This document shows, one piece after another, positions 8,458 through 17,504 of a stretch of DNA of 37,198 bases. How positions within the stretch are numbered: the stretch's first letter is position 1; the number at the start of each line of letters is the position of its first letter. Source of the DNA: an uncultured Muribaculaceae bacterium (GTDB taxonomy: Bacteria; Bacteroidota; Bacteroidia; Bacteroidales; Muribaculaceae); the NCBI GenBank assembly GCA_910579605.1, contig CAJTUG010000009.1:8011-45208 (forward strand), in the 5' to 3' direction. The notes below the pieces were generated by a model. It saw only the letters and a program-made list of their open reading frames with translations, was not told the DNA's origin and ran no database searches. A program made the translations under genes and the position numbers.

Positions 8458-9423
8458 ATGAAGTATAGATTTTGTGGTAAGAGCGGTTTGCAGTTGCCGG
8501 AATTATCTCTTGGACTATGGCATAATTTTGGAGATACAGCAGATTTCTCTGTGGCAGAGAGCATTGTGCACCATGCTTTTGATAAAGGTATAACTCATTT
8601 TGATTTAGCCAATAATTATGGCCCTTCGCCAGGAAGCGCAGAAGCTAATTTTGGCAAAATATTGAGGCGCGGTTTGATGAGCCACCGCGATGAAATCATC
8701 GTTACTTCTAAAGCCGGTCATCTTATGTGGGATGGCCCTTATGGAGATGGCAGTTCACGAAAATACCTCATGGCCAGTCTTAATCAAAGTTTGAAACGTA
8801 CTGGCTTGGAGTATTTTGATATATTTTACAGTCATCGCTATTGCCCTGAAACACCTCTTGAAGAAACGGTGCAGACGTTAATAGATATTGTGAAACAGGG
8901 AAAGGCACTATATGTGGGTTTATCAAAATATCCTGTTGATAAAGCCGAAGAGGCTTGTCGGATGATGGCAGAGCAGCATGTGCATTGCCTTGTATATCAA
9001 GATAGATATAATATGTCATGCCGGAATATTGAAATTGGGCATGCGGAAATGTTGGCTAAAACAGGCATGGGATTTGTGGCATTCTCTCCTTTGGCTCAAG
9101 GTTTACTCACAAACAGGTATCTTAATGGTATTCCAGTAGACTCAAGGGTGTATAGACCTGGAGGATTCCTTCATAAGGAAGACATTACCGCGGATTGGTT
9201 GGAGAAGGCTAAGCGTCTTGATGGGATAGCGTCACTGAGAAATCAGTCTTTGGCTCAAATGGCGGTATCGTGGCTCTTATCTAAAGAATACCTCACATCA
9301 GTTATAGTTGGTGTAAGTTCGGTAGCTCAACTTGACGACAATTTAGCAGCCTTGGACTCTCTCCCATTCTCTAATGAAGAATTTGCTGAAATAGATGAGA
9401 TTTTAGGTTTTAAGAAAGTTTGA
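8458..9423 (+). CDS. Aldo/keto reductase (YghZ/AKR14-like)
   Basis: NADPH-dependent aldo/keto reductase, TIM-barrel fold, 321 aa. The catalytic tetrad is complete: Asp49 and Tyr54 in HFDLANNYGPSPGSAE, Lys85 in VTSKAGH, and His126 in YSHRYCPETPLEE. The phrase NYGPSPGSAE and the WDGPYGDGSSRKY loop are those of the YghZ (L-glyceraldehyde 3-phosphate reductase) and potassium-channel-beta-like group. The protein is somewhat shorter than E. coli YghZ. It has its own probable promoter and is followed after one base by a small HD-domain gene, so the two are likely co-transcribed. A detoxifying role on small aldehydes is the usual suggestion for the family; the substrate here is unknown. Confidence 0.92.
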   Translation: MKYRFCGKSGLQLPELSLGLWHNFGDTADFSVAESIVHHAFDKGITHFDLANNYGPSPGSAEANFGKILRRGLMSHRDEIIVTSKAGHLMWDGPYGDGSSRKYLMASLNQSLKRTGLEYFDIFYSHRYCPETPLEETVQTLIDIVKQGKALYVGLSKYPVDKAEEACRMMAEQHVHCLVYQDRYNMSCRNIEIGHAEMLAKTGMGFVAFSPLAQGLLTNRYLNGIPVDSRVYRPGGFLHKEDITADWLEKAKRLDGIASLRNQSLAQMAVSWLLSKEYLTSVIVGVSSVAQLDDNLAALDSLPFSNEEFAEIDEILGFKKV

Positions 9424-9424
9424 C

Positions 9425-9859
9425 GTGGGTATCGATGAGATGCTTTTGAGCAAAGCTTTGGAAATTTGCAAAGAAGCTCATTCCGGTCAGACAGATAAGG
9501 CGGGGTTGCCATATTATTTGCATCCAGTTAGGGTTGCAGAACGATGTAATACCGTTAGCGAGAAGATTGTGGGTTTATTGCATGATACGATTGAGGATAC
9601 CCACATAACTGTAGAGTATCTTAGAAATGAGGGTTTTCCTGCATATATAGTGGATGCTATTTTAGCGGTTACTAAAAGAAACGGGGAAGACTACGATACT
9701 TTCGTTGCCAGAGTAAAAAGAAACCCTATAGGTAGAGCGGTTAAAATCCATGATCTTGAAGATAACATGGATATGTCACGACTAAAGGTAGTTTCTTCTG
9801 TAGATATTTGTAGGCAAAAGAAATATGAGAAAGCCTATAGATTTTTAATTGAAGACTGA
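9425..9859 (+). CDS. Stand-alone HD-domain (p)ppGpp hydrolase-like protein (MESH1/SpoT hydrolase type)
   Basis: Small metal-dependent HD phosphohydrolase of 144 aa, matching only the hydrolase half of SpoT/Rel, as in MESH1-type small alarmone hydrolases. The metal ligands are present: His33 in YYLHPVRVAE, His53-Asp54 in LLHDTIEDT with the following Glu-Asp that is specific to the Rel/SpoT group, and Asp110 in VKIHDLEDNMDMSRL. There is no synthetase or regulatory domain. The likely activity is removal of the 3'-pyrophosphate from ppGpp or a similar nucleotide; hydrolysis of NADPH, as reported for MESH1, is another option. A GTG at 9425, one base after the previous stop, is taken as the start by coupling; ATG 9440 (MLLSKALEI) is a good alternative. 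The gene ends in a shared terminator. Confidence 0.82.
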   Translation: MGIDEMLLSKALEICKEAHSGQTDKAGLPYYLHPVRVAERCNTVSEKIVGLLHDTIEDTHITVEYLRNEGFPAYIVDAILAVTKRNGEDYDTFVARVKRNPIGRAVKIHDLEDNMDMSRLKVVSSVDICRQKKYEKAYRFLIED

Positions 9860-9866
9860 TTTATAT

Positions 9867-9913
9867 ACAAAAAGAGGGGATGCGGAAAAATGAACTGCAT
9901 CCCCTCTTTTTGT
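9867..9913. terminator. Bidirectional terminator between convergent operons
   Basis: ACAAAAAGAGGGGATGC (9867-9883) and GCATCCCCTCTTTTTGT (9897-9913) are exact inverted repeats of 17 bp around a 13-base loop. The A/T ends supply a T run in both directions, so one hairpin serves the HD-domain gene on the plus strand and the GH3 gene on the minus strand. Confidence 0.92.
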
Positions 9914-9928
9914 ATTGTTAGTTACAAT

Positions 9929-12169
9929 TTATTTGGTGATTTTGAACGGAATTTTTGTGCGAATATCGCCAGAAGAAGCTCCGATAAGGGCTTGAAAATC
10001 GCCTGGTTCGTATACCCATGCGTGTTTGTCGGCGTCAAAATAACTCAAAGCATCTTTATTGATTTCAAAGCTAACTTCTTCTGTTTGGCCTGGTTGAAGA
10101 TCTATTTTCTTGAAGCCTTTGAGTTCTTTTACAGGACGGTCTATTGAAGATTTAACATCTGAGATGTATAGCTGCACGATTTCTTTGCCTTGGCGTTGGC
10201 CAATATTGGTAACCGGTACGGTTACTGTAAAAGTATCATCGGCACTGCCTTCTTTTTTGTCAATCGTAGCTTTACCATATTCAAATTTGGTATAGCTTAA
10301 TCCATGACCGAATGGGAATGTAGGTTTAAGTTTATTTTTGTCGATAAAACGGTAGCCCACATATATTCCTTCATTATAGGGCATATCCATAACTTCATTA
10401 CCAAGTTTATCTATAGATGGGTGACCTGGATATTCGCCCAATTTATGTGCTCCGCATTGGTCCAAAGTGGCATAATATGTATAAGGCAGTTTTCCGCTCG
10501 GATTTACGTCTCCGGTAAGAATAGATGCAAGAGTATTACCGGTTTCATTGCCTAAATACCAAGCTTGAAGGATTGACGATACTTTATTAGCCCATGGCAT
10601 AGCAACTCCCGTACCGCTGATGTTTACAACAACGGTGTTGGGGTTAACAGCTGCTATGGCTTCGATAAGTTCGTTCTGATTGTATGGGAGGTCAAGTGAT
10701 TCTCTGTCTGTATCCTCGCAATCTTGGTGGTTGCTTTTATTAAGACCGCCGAAGAAAAGTACTACATCGGCATCTTTTGCAACTTTAAGAGCTTCGTCAC
10801 GAAGTTCTTCAGGACTACGTGGGTCGGATAGATCCTGACCGGTAATAACACCGTTGTATTCTCCTGTGGGGTCTCCTACATAGGCACGGGCATATACTAT
10901 TTCTGCTTTGTCGCCAATACGTTTTTTCAAACCTTCAAGAGGAGTGATTTCGTAGCGTGCTTTGAGCGAAGAAGAACCGCCACCGACGGTCATCATCTTA
11001 ATGGCATTTTCTCCCAAAACCGCTATTTTCTTCACTTTATCAAGTTGCAATGGAAGCAAGTCGTTGCGATTCTGAAGGAGAACAACACCTTCTTGCCCGA
11101 TTTCACGACATGCCGCAACATGTTCGTCTGAGTTTAGCGAGCCAAACGGGCGATTCCGGTCCATAACCGTACGGAAGGTGAGGCGGAGTACTCGGCGCAC
11201 TTTGTCGTCAAGTTCTGTTGTGGTATAAGTTCCGTCTTGGATACCCTTTAGATATGGGGTAGCCAGATAATAATTGTCGTATGCGTTTGAGGTACCGTTG
11301 GTTAAACCATTGGTCCAAGAGCCAAATTCCATGTCAAGACCTCCAGAAACTGCAGTACGTGTATCGTGAACTGCACCCCAATCAGAAATTACGGCACCAT
11401 CCCAGCCCCATTCACCTTTTAAAATGTCATTCATAAGGATTGGGTTGTAGCTTGCATGTTCGCCACGGAAGAGATTGTAGCCACCCATGAATGTCCATGC
11501 GTTGCCTTCTTGCGCTGCAGCACGGAAAGCCGGCAGATAGATTTCGTATAAAGTGCGATCGTCTACAATGGGGTTGGATGTATGACGGTTGATTTCGTTG
11601 TTGTTGAGAGCAAAATGTTTTACACATACAGCAACGCCATTGCTCTGGACGCCGTTGACATAAGGTACTACCATTTTAGAAGCCAGATATGGATCTTCTC
11701 CCATGTATTCAAAATTTCTGCCGTTGAGTGGTGTTCGGTAAATATTTACACCTGGCCCCAACAATACGCTCTTGTTTCTGAATCGAGCCTCTTCGCCGAT
11801 GCTTTGGCCATATAGTTGAGCCATATCCGTATTCCAAGTGGCTGCCAATGCTGTGAGCGAGGGGAAGGCTGTGCAAGAATCGTTGGTCCATTCCGCCTGT
11901 TCCCATTCATCCCAAAGTACTTCAGGACGAACGCCTAAAGGGCCATCGGTACACCATATTTCGGGTATGCCAAGACGGGGTACACCAGGGGCTGAAAATT
12001 TAGATTGAGCATGTATGATATTTATTTTTTCTCGCAGTGTCATTCGAGACAATGCGTCTTCCACCCGTTGTTCAATGGGAAGATTATCGTTTAAGTAATC
12101 GGGCACAGCAGCCGTCATTCCTAAAGCAGAAGCTCCTGTCAAAGCAATGGCTGTTATGATTGTTTTCAT
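9929..12169 (-). CDS. Glycoside hydrolase family 3 beta-glucosidase, periplasmic
   Basis: GH3 exo-acting beta-glucosidase, 746 aa, expected to release glucose from imported beta-gluco-oligosaccharides. A Sec signal (about residues 1-21, MKTIITAIALTGASALGMTA) with no lipobox places it in the periplasm. The N-terminal barrel shows KHFALNNNE (from 184) and the nucleophile Asp263 in VISDWGAVHDT. The second domain contains TDRESLDLP, whose Glu is a candidate acid/base, and the C terminus is a fibronectin-III-like domain (GKEIVQLYISD to the end). It is the last gene of the PUL, 209 bp after the binding-protein gene, with a hairpin in the gap. Given the GH30 partner, gentiobiose and short beta-1,6-gluco-oligosaccharides are the likely substrates. 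Confidence 0.93.
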   Translation of the reverse strand: MKTIITAIALTGASALGMTAAVPDYLNDNLPIEQRVEDALSRMTLREKINIIHAQSKFSAPGVPRLGIPEIWCTDGPLGVRPEVLWDEWEQAEWTNDSCTAFPSLTALAATWNTDMAQLYGQSIGEEARFRNKSVLLGPGVNIYRTPLNGRNFEYMGEDPYLASKMVVPYVNGVQSNGVAVCVKHFALNNNEINRHTSNPIVDDRTLYEIYLPAFRAAAQEGNAWTFMGGYNLFRGEHASYNPILMNDILKGEWGWDGAVISDWGAVHDTRTAVSGGLDMEFGSWTNGLTNGTSNAYDNYYLATPYLKGIQDGTYTTTELDDKVRRVLRLTFRTVMDRNRPFGSLNSDEHVAACREIGQEGVVLLQNRNDLLPLQLDKVKKIAVLGENAIKMMTVGGGSSSLKARYEITPLEGLKKRIGDKAEIVYARAYVGDPTGEYNGVITGQDLSDPRSPEELRDEALKVAKDADVVLFFGGLNKSNHQDCEDTDRESLDLPYNQNELIEAIAAVNPNTVVVNISGTGVAMPWANKVSSILQAWYLGNETGNTLASILTGDVNPSGKLPYTYYATLDQCGAHKLGEYPGHPSIDKLGNEVMDMPYNEGIYVGYRFIDKNKLKPTFPFGHGLSYTKFEYGKATIDKKEGSADDTFTVTVPVTNIGQRQGKEIVQLYISDVKSSIDRPVKELKGFKKIDLQPGQTEEVSFEINKDALSYFDADKHAWVYEPGDFQALIGASSGDIRTKIPFKITK

Positions 12170-12301
12170 GAATATGAGGGTTGGTTATATAGGTTCCTTA
12201 AATTCGGTTAAAGGTATATTGAATATGTATAACATAGTAACGTTAAGTTACGATGTTTTAGTATACAAAAAAAGTTTTTTATGTTTGTTTTTTAAGTATA
12301 T

Positions 12302-12332
12302 AGGAACTCCAGTAGTAATAACCGGAGTTCCT
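12302..12332. repeat. Inverted repeat in the gap before the GH3 gene
   Basis: AGGAACTCC (12302-12310) and GGAGTTCCT (12324-12332) form a 9-bp perfect stem with a 13-base loop between the binding-protein stop and the GH3 start. The T-rich tail (GCTTTTCTTTT) is on the plus-strand side, so on the minus strand it is not a standard terminator. It may be a processing, stability or attenuation element. Confidence 0.5.
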
Positions 12333-12378
12333 GCTTTTCTTTTGTATCTTTATTTATCTTACAAAAGGCCAGATGTTA

Positions 12379-14406
12379 TCAAAGTTTTTCCATTTTGATT
12401 TTACCGTTTTCTATGCCTGCCGATAAATCCACTGTAATCCTATATTTTGCTTCGTTTTCAAGATTTACTCCGTCGGCAAGTTCAAAGTTGCCTGTATTTT
12501 TAAGCAATGTATTGGTCGAGCCTTCCATTGCGAGCGCACCTTCGCCAAATTCACCGCCCCATCCATTCTGGTGGAAGAATTTGAAAGAGAGGTAATCGAA
12601 TCGGAAACGATCTCCGGTAGAAGAACCGTGTTCAGGACCTGCATTTCCTGTGAATTGGAATATTCCAGGTTTGATTTCGGCCAAGCAATAAGCCTTTCCG
12701 GGATCCCATCCAAACTGATAATCAAGGTTGGGAGAACCCACGCCCCAGCCCATAAGCCACAATGCGCCGCTGCCATTTGCTTGGAGAGTCATATCAGACC
12801 CGTCGGCATTAACGCGTTTTGCAGTAAGAGTAGCGTTGAGCTTATCCAATGACACGTTGTAGTATCCGTCTACTGGTAAGAACGTAATGTCAAAGGCGTC
12901 TTCATCAAAATAGAAATAATCAGGATCCACATAAATTTCATCAAGAGCGGAGAATTCCTTAAATGCTATTTTTGAATTTTGAGTCAGCTCAATAACGGTA
13001 GAATAAAGCACATTATCTGATGTGCTCATTTTTTGTTCGTTGAGATATATGGGCTTTTCTTCAAATTGTTGTTCTCCGTTGTAGTTGACTGTCATTATAG
13101 CATCGTGGATACCTTGGGTAAGATCTACAGTAATGACATATACGCCGTTGTCTTGGAGGACAACTCCATCGTAGAGGAACAGATTGCCGTTGTCGTGGCC
13201 ATTATCGCCTGTGCCAACACCAATGAGGTCGGATTTTGAAACGAGATCATTGCCGGTCAATTCAACTCCCCAGCCCATTTGACCGAAAAATTTGAAATTG
13301 ATATCATTTACATTTACAGTTTTACCGCCAACAAGTGTTATTTGGTATGTTTTTTCGCCAACAGGAGCCATGCAGAGAGCTTTTTCTGTGGTCCAGCCAA
13401 CTTCATTTGATAATGAAGGATGGCCAACACCCGCACCAATAACCCACAGAGCACCGGTACCGTCTTCGTTTAGTGTTGCTGGTTCTGTGCCCAAAAGCTT
13501 ATATACACGGAAATATTGCGAGCGTGTATCGGCAATTATGCGGTAATTGCCATCGTAAGCGTTGAAGCTTAAAGATCCATCGGAATTTTTGGTGAAATAG
13601 TCTGGATTAATCCACCAGTCGTTGAAATTGGGGAATCCTTCGGGAGTAAGGATGTCGCCTTTTGCGAGATTCATATCAATCTGGAAAGAAGTTTCATCTA
13701 TGGCTTCAAGGCGATCTCCGTTGAGCGTCATTACCACAAAAGGAGAACCTTCAAAACTGAAAGTGTTGAAAGTAATGGTGTAGCGTCCCGGAACTGAGTT
13801 TGAGAAAGGTATCATGCCTTCTGCTCCAGGTTTGATTTCGCTGTTTTCGTAGCCAAAAATAATTTCATTTCCGTTTTCTCCATAGGCAGGAGCTACTATT
13901 ACACCACGCATCTCAGCCGGGAAACGTTGAGTCATGGAATACTCGTTAGTAGCGGTTTTTTCCATTATGTATTCTTCACCGTTCTCTGCGCGGAAAGTGA
14001 GCGAAGGATAATCTGGATGAGCGATGTTAACATTGTAGATTTGCTCCGTGGTGGTGAAATTAATATTTTGCAAGGTGAGACGCAAAGTAGCTTTACCGTC
14101 TGGGATGTTGGCGTAGTAAGGTACGTTGATTTTTGCTTCATAATCTGCACCGCTCACTTTGGTACGAATAATTTCCTCGGTCACCATCTCATCGCCGAAA
14201 TAAAGTTCGGCGTGGATGGTGGAGAGAGGTACCTGTGTGTCTGTAGCCTTGATGGTAACTTTAAGGCTATCGCCGAAATATGCCTGTTCAAGGTTTCCGG
14301 TAACCTCCATTGTTGGATTACCTGGGGCTTTTACATCATCATCGCTGCAGGCGCCAAACATGGCTGCTGATGCGAGCAAAATGGTGAATAATCCTGTATA
14401 TTTCAT
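12379..14406 (-). CDS. Surface glycan-binding lipoprotein (SusE/F-position, SGBP)
   Basis: Outer-membrane lipoprotein of 675 aa in the place where PULs encode their surface glycan-binding protein. The signal peptide ends in a lipobox, AAMFGAC, with Cys20 followed by SDDD, a sequence of the kind that exports lipoproteins to the cell surface in Bacteroidetes. After Ig-like N-terminal parts (to about 235) there are two related modules. The first has ALWVIGAGVG (319-328), NFKFFGQMGWG and DGVVLQDNGVYVITVDL (413-429); the second has ALWLMGWGVG (548-557), SFKFFHQNGWG and DGVNLENEAKYRITVDL (645-661). Their many Trp and Tyr residues fit carbohydrate binding. No catalytic motif was seen. The ligand, probably a beta-glucan, is inferred from neighbours. 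Confidence 0.85.
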   Translation of the reverse strand: MKYTGLFTILLASAAMFGACSDDDVKAPGNPTMEVTGNLEQAYFGDSLKVTIKATDTQVPLSTIHAELYFGDEMVTEEIIRTKVSGADYEAKINVPYYANIPDGKATLRLTLQNINFTTTEQIYNVNIAHPDYPSLTFRAENGEEYIMEKTATNEYSMTQRFPAEMRGVIVAPAYGENGNEIIFGYENSEIKPGAEGMIPFSNSVPGRYTITFNTFSFEGSPFVVMTLNGDRLEAIDETSFQIDMNLAKGDILTPEGFPNFNDWWINPDYFTKNSDGSLSFNAYDGNYRIIADTRSQYFRVYKLLGTEPATLNEDGTGALWVIGAGVGHPSLSNEVGWTTEKALCMAPVGEKTYQITLVGGKTVNVNDINFKFFGQMGWGVELTGNDLVSKSDLIGVGTGDNGHDNGNLFLYDGVVLQDNGVYVITVDLTQGIHDAIMTVNYNGEQQFEEKPIYLNEQKMSTSDNVLYSTVIELTQNSKIAFKEFSALDEIYVDPDYFYFDEDAFDITFLPVDGYYNVSLDKLNATLTAKRVNADGSDMTLQANGSGALWLMGWGVGSPNLDYQFGWDPGKAYCLAEIKPGIFQFTGNAGPEHGSSTGDRFRFDYLSFKFFHQNGWGGEFGEGALAMEGSTNTLLKNTGNFELADGVNLENEAKYRITVDLSAGIENGKIKMEKL

Positions 14407-14447
14407 GTTTTAAAATTTCCTTAGGTTGAATGTTTGTTTAATGTATT

Positions 14448-15941
14448 TTATTTCCAGGAAGTGGAAACGATGCCATTTGCAGGGACGGTGACGCTGAAAT
14501 GATGCACACCATCGTCTACAGTTGCTTTAATGTCTTCCGACTTATTGTTGCTCAAAACCAATGCGAACGAACCGTCTGTATTCTTAAAGGCGGTGTAAGT
14601 TAGACCATTGGTGGTGAATCCGTCGGTCCCTATACGTACAGCATCGGGTTTTGCTGCTACAGCTATATGAGCCATGATGTAGTAGAACGAGTTGCGTTTG
14701 ATTGTTTTATAATCATCGGCAATGTCTACAGCTCCGAAACCTGTAGAGCAACCGCCAGGACGGTATGGCCCCCGTTTGGAGTCAAGCATGAGATTCCAGA
14801 TAATTGAACCGCGACACCAACGGTTAACCGGACCGAGAGTTATCTGTTCCATATCATCGACGAGGCGCTTTTGTAGGTTTGACCCGTCATTCCAATCACC
14901 TGCAGTCGATTCAGTAAACACAAGTTCTTTTTCAGGATTAGCAGCATGGATGTTTTTTAGTTCATCCATGTTCCCTCCATAGTTGTGGTATGCCGCTCCT
15001 GCAAAATATTTTGCGGCATCCTTGTCGGCATAGATTTTGGTAGGGTAGCTTTGCTGGTCTGCAATATTATCGTAATTATAATTGTGGTCAAAAGCGTAAA
15101 TTTTCGTTTTAATACCTTCTTGGTCAAATTTTGGCCCGAGAGCATTTTTCACGAAATCACGCTGTTCTTCCCAACCCATATACATGGAAGCGGAGTTGCC
15201 GCGGTTCAATGGCTCGTTTTGCGGAGTCATTCCATATATTTTTATGCCTTCATTTTCGAACGCTTTAATCCATTTCACGAAATAAGTGGCATAATCTTGG
15301 TAATATTTAGGATTGAGTTGACCCCCTGTCCATGAGTTATGAGGCTTAAGTTCGGTAAGGTTATTGACTTTCATCCATCTGGGTGCCGTCCAGGGCGCAG
15401 ACATAACTTTTACGTCGGGATTTATGGCAAGGATTTCTTTCATCACCGGGATTATATATTTTGTTTCTTCGTCGGTGAGGGCAAAATTCTCAATACCTTC
15501 TGTATCACATAAAGTATAGTCGCTTAGCGAAAAGTCGGATGCTCCAATTGGAATACGCACATAGCTCATCCCATAGCCTTCAGATGGTGAAAATGTCTCT
15601 TTGAGGAATTTTGCACGGTCGTCGGCATTCATCTTGAGCAGATTGTAGGCAGTAGACCCGGTTATTGCCGCACCAAAACCATCAATTGTCTGGAAGGTTT
15701 GATCTGGTTTGATTCGGATCGTAGAAGGAGACATATTGTCTGCCTTGCTGAATTCTACCCACGATTGAGTGAGGTCTTTAGCTCTGTTGGCAGTAGTTGT
15801 TAGAACCCTTACGTCACCAGTTTGAGGCTGATCTGGTACTACAGGAGTATCGGGCTTGGGTTCATCGTTATTGTCGCCGCAAGAAGCCATAATTGCGCAT
15901 GCGGCTAAAATTGTTGCTAAATTCACTTTGTAATTTTTCAT
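14448..15941 (-). CDS. Glycoside hydrolase family 30 lipoprotein, probable endo-beta-1,6-glucanase
   Basis: GH30 clan-A retaining hydrolase, 497 aa. A lipoprotein signal ends at Cys21 (AIMASC-GDNNDE), and the acidic tail after the Cys suggests surface display. The catalytic domain begins near 75 (QTIDGFGAAITGSTAYN) and carries the acid/base Glu243 in MTPQNEPLN and the nucleophile Glu344 in LVFTESTAG, followed by the side beta-sandwich at the C terminus (FALVLSNN to the end). Its resemblance to the glucosylceramidase/beta-1,6-glucanase branch (GH30 subfamily 3) and its place between SusD and the binding protein match the Bacteroides fungal beta-1,6-glucan locus. The exact linkage specificity is inference. 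It starts 21 bp after the SusD stop. Confidence 0.92.
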   Translation of the reverse strand: MKNYKVNLATILAACAIMASCGDNNDEPKPDTPVVPDQPQTGDVRVLTTTANRAKDLTQSWVEFSKADNMSPSTIRIKPDQTFQTIDGFGAAITGSTAYNLLKMNADDRAKFLKETFSPSEGYGMSYVRIPIGASDFSLSDYTLCDTEGIENFALTDEETKYIIPVMKEILAINPDVKVMSAPWTAPRWMKVNNLTELKPHNSWTGGQLNPKYYQDYATYFVKWIKAFENEGIKIYGMTPQNEPLNRGNSASMYMGWEEQRDFVKNALGPKFDQEGIKTKIYAFDHNYNYDNIADQQSYPTKIYADKDAAKYFAGAAYHNYGGNMDELKNIHAANPEKELVFTESTAGDWNDGSNLQKRLVDDMEQITLGPVNRWCRGSIIWNLMLDSKRGPYRPGGCSTGFGAVDIADDYKTIKRNSFYYIMAHIAVAAKPDAVRIGTDGFTTNGLTYTAFKNTDGSFALVLSNNKSEDIKATVDDGVHHFSVTVPANGIVSTSWK

Positions 15942-15962
15942 ATATGTTTAATAGATTGTGTC

Positions 15963-17492
15963 TTAGTATCCCGGATTTTGGACAACATTCGGGTTCGTGT
16001 CCAAAACATTTTGAGGAATCGGTAGTAGGTAGGAATTTGCCGTATAGGGAACTGCTAAGGGAAGTCGTCCGCTGTCGGAGCGTTGTGCTGCTGCCATTGC
16101 TTCTTCAACAAGGTCAAGGCGTACTAAATCGTACCAACGTTCTCCTTCGCAGGCAAGTTCAAGGCGACGTTCATTGACGTATGCTTTGAAAAGATTGTCC
16201 TTATTACTCTTCTCGGCAGCTGTCAACTTAGCGACGCCGGCACGAGTGCGGATTTGGTCTATAATATCTGCAGCACCTGCGAGATCAGGATTTGTTCCGT
16301 TGATCAAAGCCTCTGCTTTGAGAAGAAGCAAGTCGTCATAGCGTAAGAAATAGATGTTTGCATAGCCTGAACGGACTTTATACATGAACGCGTAATTATC
16401 GGATGGATAATAGTTGCTCCAAGCGCAGTCGTAATATACAACGCATTGTTCCTTGCGTTTATTGTCTCCAATTTTATCAAAAGCAGAAATTAGATCGCGA
16501 GATGGTGTAATCCATTTGGCCCAAGAGAAAGAGTAGTCCCAGTCTTCAAGGGTACGGCCATACATCCACGATGCCCAGTTGCCTGAACCGACTGGATAGT
16601 GGATTTCAAGAATTGATTCTACTGTGTTGGAGTATAGTGGAGTAGCAGTGAAACCATCTTTAACAGCGCCGTCGATGTTGAACAAGTCTCCATATTCAGG
16701 GCAGAGTGCATATCCACGAGCCGTTAATTCATCAACATATTGAATAACCTTGGAGTAGTCTCTTACCGGTTTTTCTGCATATACTTTTGCCAAGAGAGCG
16801 CGGGCTACATCTTTGCTGAAGCGTGTTTTATCTCCGTTGCCTTCGGGAGCATAGCGGTAAGCATCTTCAAGGTCTTTGAGAATATATTCGTATGCTTCGG
16901 ATTCTGTATTTTGAGCAGGGAAATAGCTTTCGTAGGATTCTTGAATGTTTTCCGACGTAATGTCTTTAGGAACAGTCGTGATGATAGGAATATTCCCCCA
17001 CATGCGTACCATACGGAACCATATAAAAGCACGGAATATTTCGGCTTGAGCACGCATGGTGTTGATTTCTGCGTCGGTAAGGCTTCCGTCTCCAACAGAC
17101 GCAATACCCACTATAAACTTAGTACATTTAGCAGCTTGGAGCATATAATAATCCCAGTCGCGATTCACACACAATGTGGTGCCGTTGAGATCATTTGTGG
17201 CAGGATCTACAACTTCAGAGCCGGTAGTGCCGGCATAGGCGTTATCGCTATGAACGTCTCCAATTAGAAGGTAGTCAAGCTGCAAGTAATTTTGGTTTCC
17301 GCGGATATCTTCGTATAGTGCAGTGAGAGCACTTTCTGCATCTGCTCGATTCTGATAGATGATTTCTTCTTCGGGATTTTCGATTTCGCCTTCCGTTACA
17401 TCGGAATAGTCGCTCACAGGTTCGTAGTCAAGTCCGCACGAAGCTGTCATCAACGACAAGGCAAGTATATTGAATATATATTTTAGTTTCAT
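15963..17492 (-). CDS. SusD/RagB-family outer-membrane glycan-binding lipoprotein
   Basis: SusD-like lipoprotein of 509 aa that sits as a lid on the SusC transporter and binds the polysaccharide fragment. The signal peptide ends at Cys19 (LMTASC-GLDYEP). The N-terminal SusD-like domain includes NRADAESALTALYEDIRGNQ and the helix AQAEIFRAFIWFRMVRMWG, the usual first TPR region, and the C-terminal RagB/SusD domain ends with FKAYVNERRLELACEGERWYDLVRL and LLPIPQNVLDTNPNVVQNPGY, both near-diagnostic. It follows susC by 12 bp, as is normal for the pair. The glycan is inferred from the GH30 and GH3 genes. Confidence 0.96.
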   Translation of the reverse strand: MKLKYIFNILALSLMTASCGLDYEPVSDYSDVTEGEIENPEEEIIYQNRADAESALTALYEDIRGNQNYLQLDYLLIGDVHSDNAYAGTTGSEVVDPATNDLNGTTLCVNRDWDYYMLQAAKCTKFIVGIASVGDGSLTDAEINTMRAQAEIFRAFIWFRMVRMWGNIPIITTVPKDITSENIQESYESYFPAQNTESEAYEYILKDLEDAYRYAPEGNGDKTRFSKDVARALLAKVYAEKPVRDYSKVIQYVDELTARGYALCPEYGDLFNIDGAVKDGFTATPLYSNTVESILEIHYPVGSGNWASWMYGRTLEDWDYSFSWAKWITPSRDLISAFDKIGDNKRKEQCVVYYDCAWSNYYPSDNYAFMYKVRSGYANIYFLRYDDLLLLKAEALINGTNPDLAGAADIIDQIRTRAGVAKLTAAEKSNKDNLFKAYVNERRLELACEGERWYDLVRLDLVEEAMAAAQRSDSGRLPLAVPYTANSYLLPIPQNVLDTNPNVVQNPGY

Positions 17493-17504
17493 GTTTTGCA
17501 GGTA

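Noticed and set aside
12275..12290. TATGTTTG on the plus strand as a promoter
   Set aside because: No plus-strand gene follows, and the local DNA is AT-rich; most likely chance.
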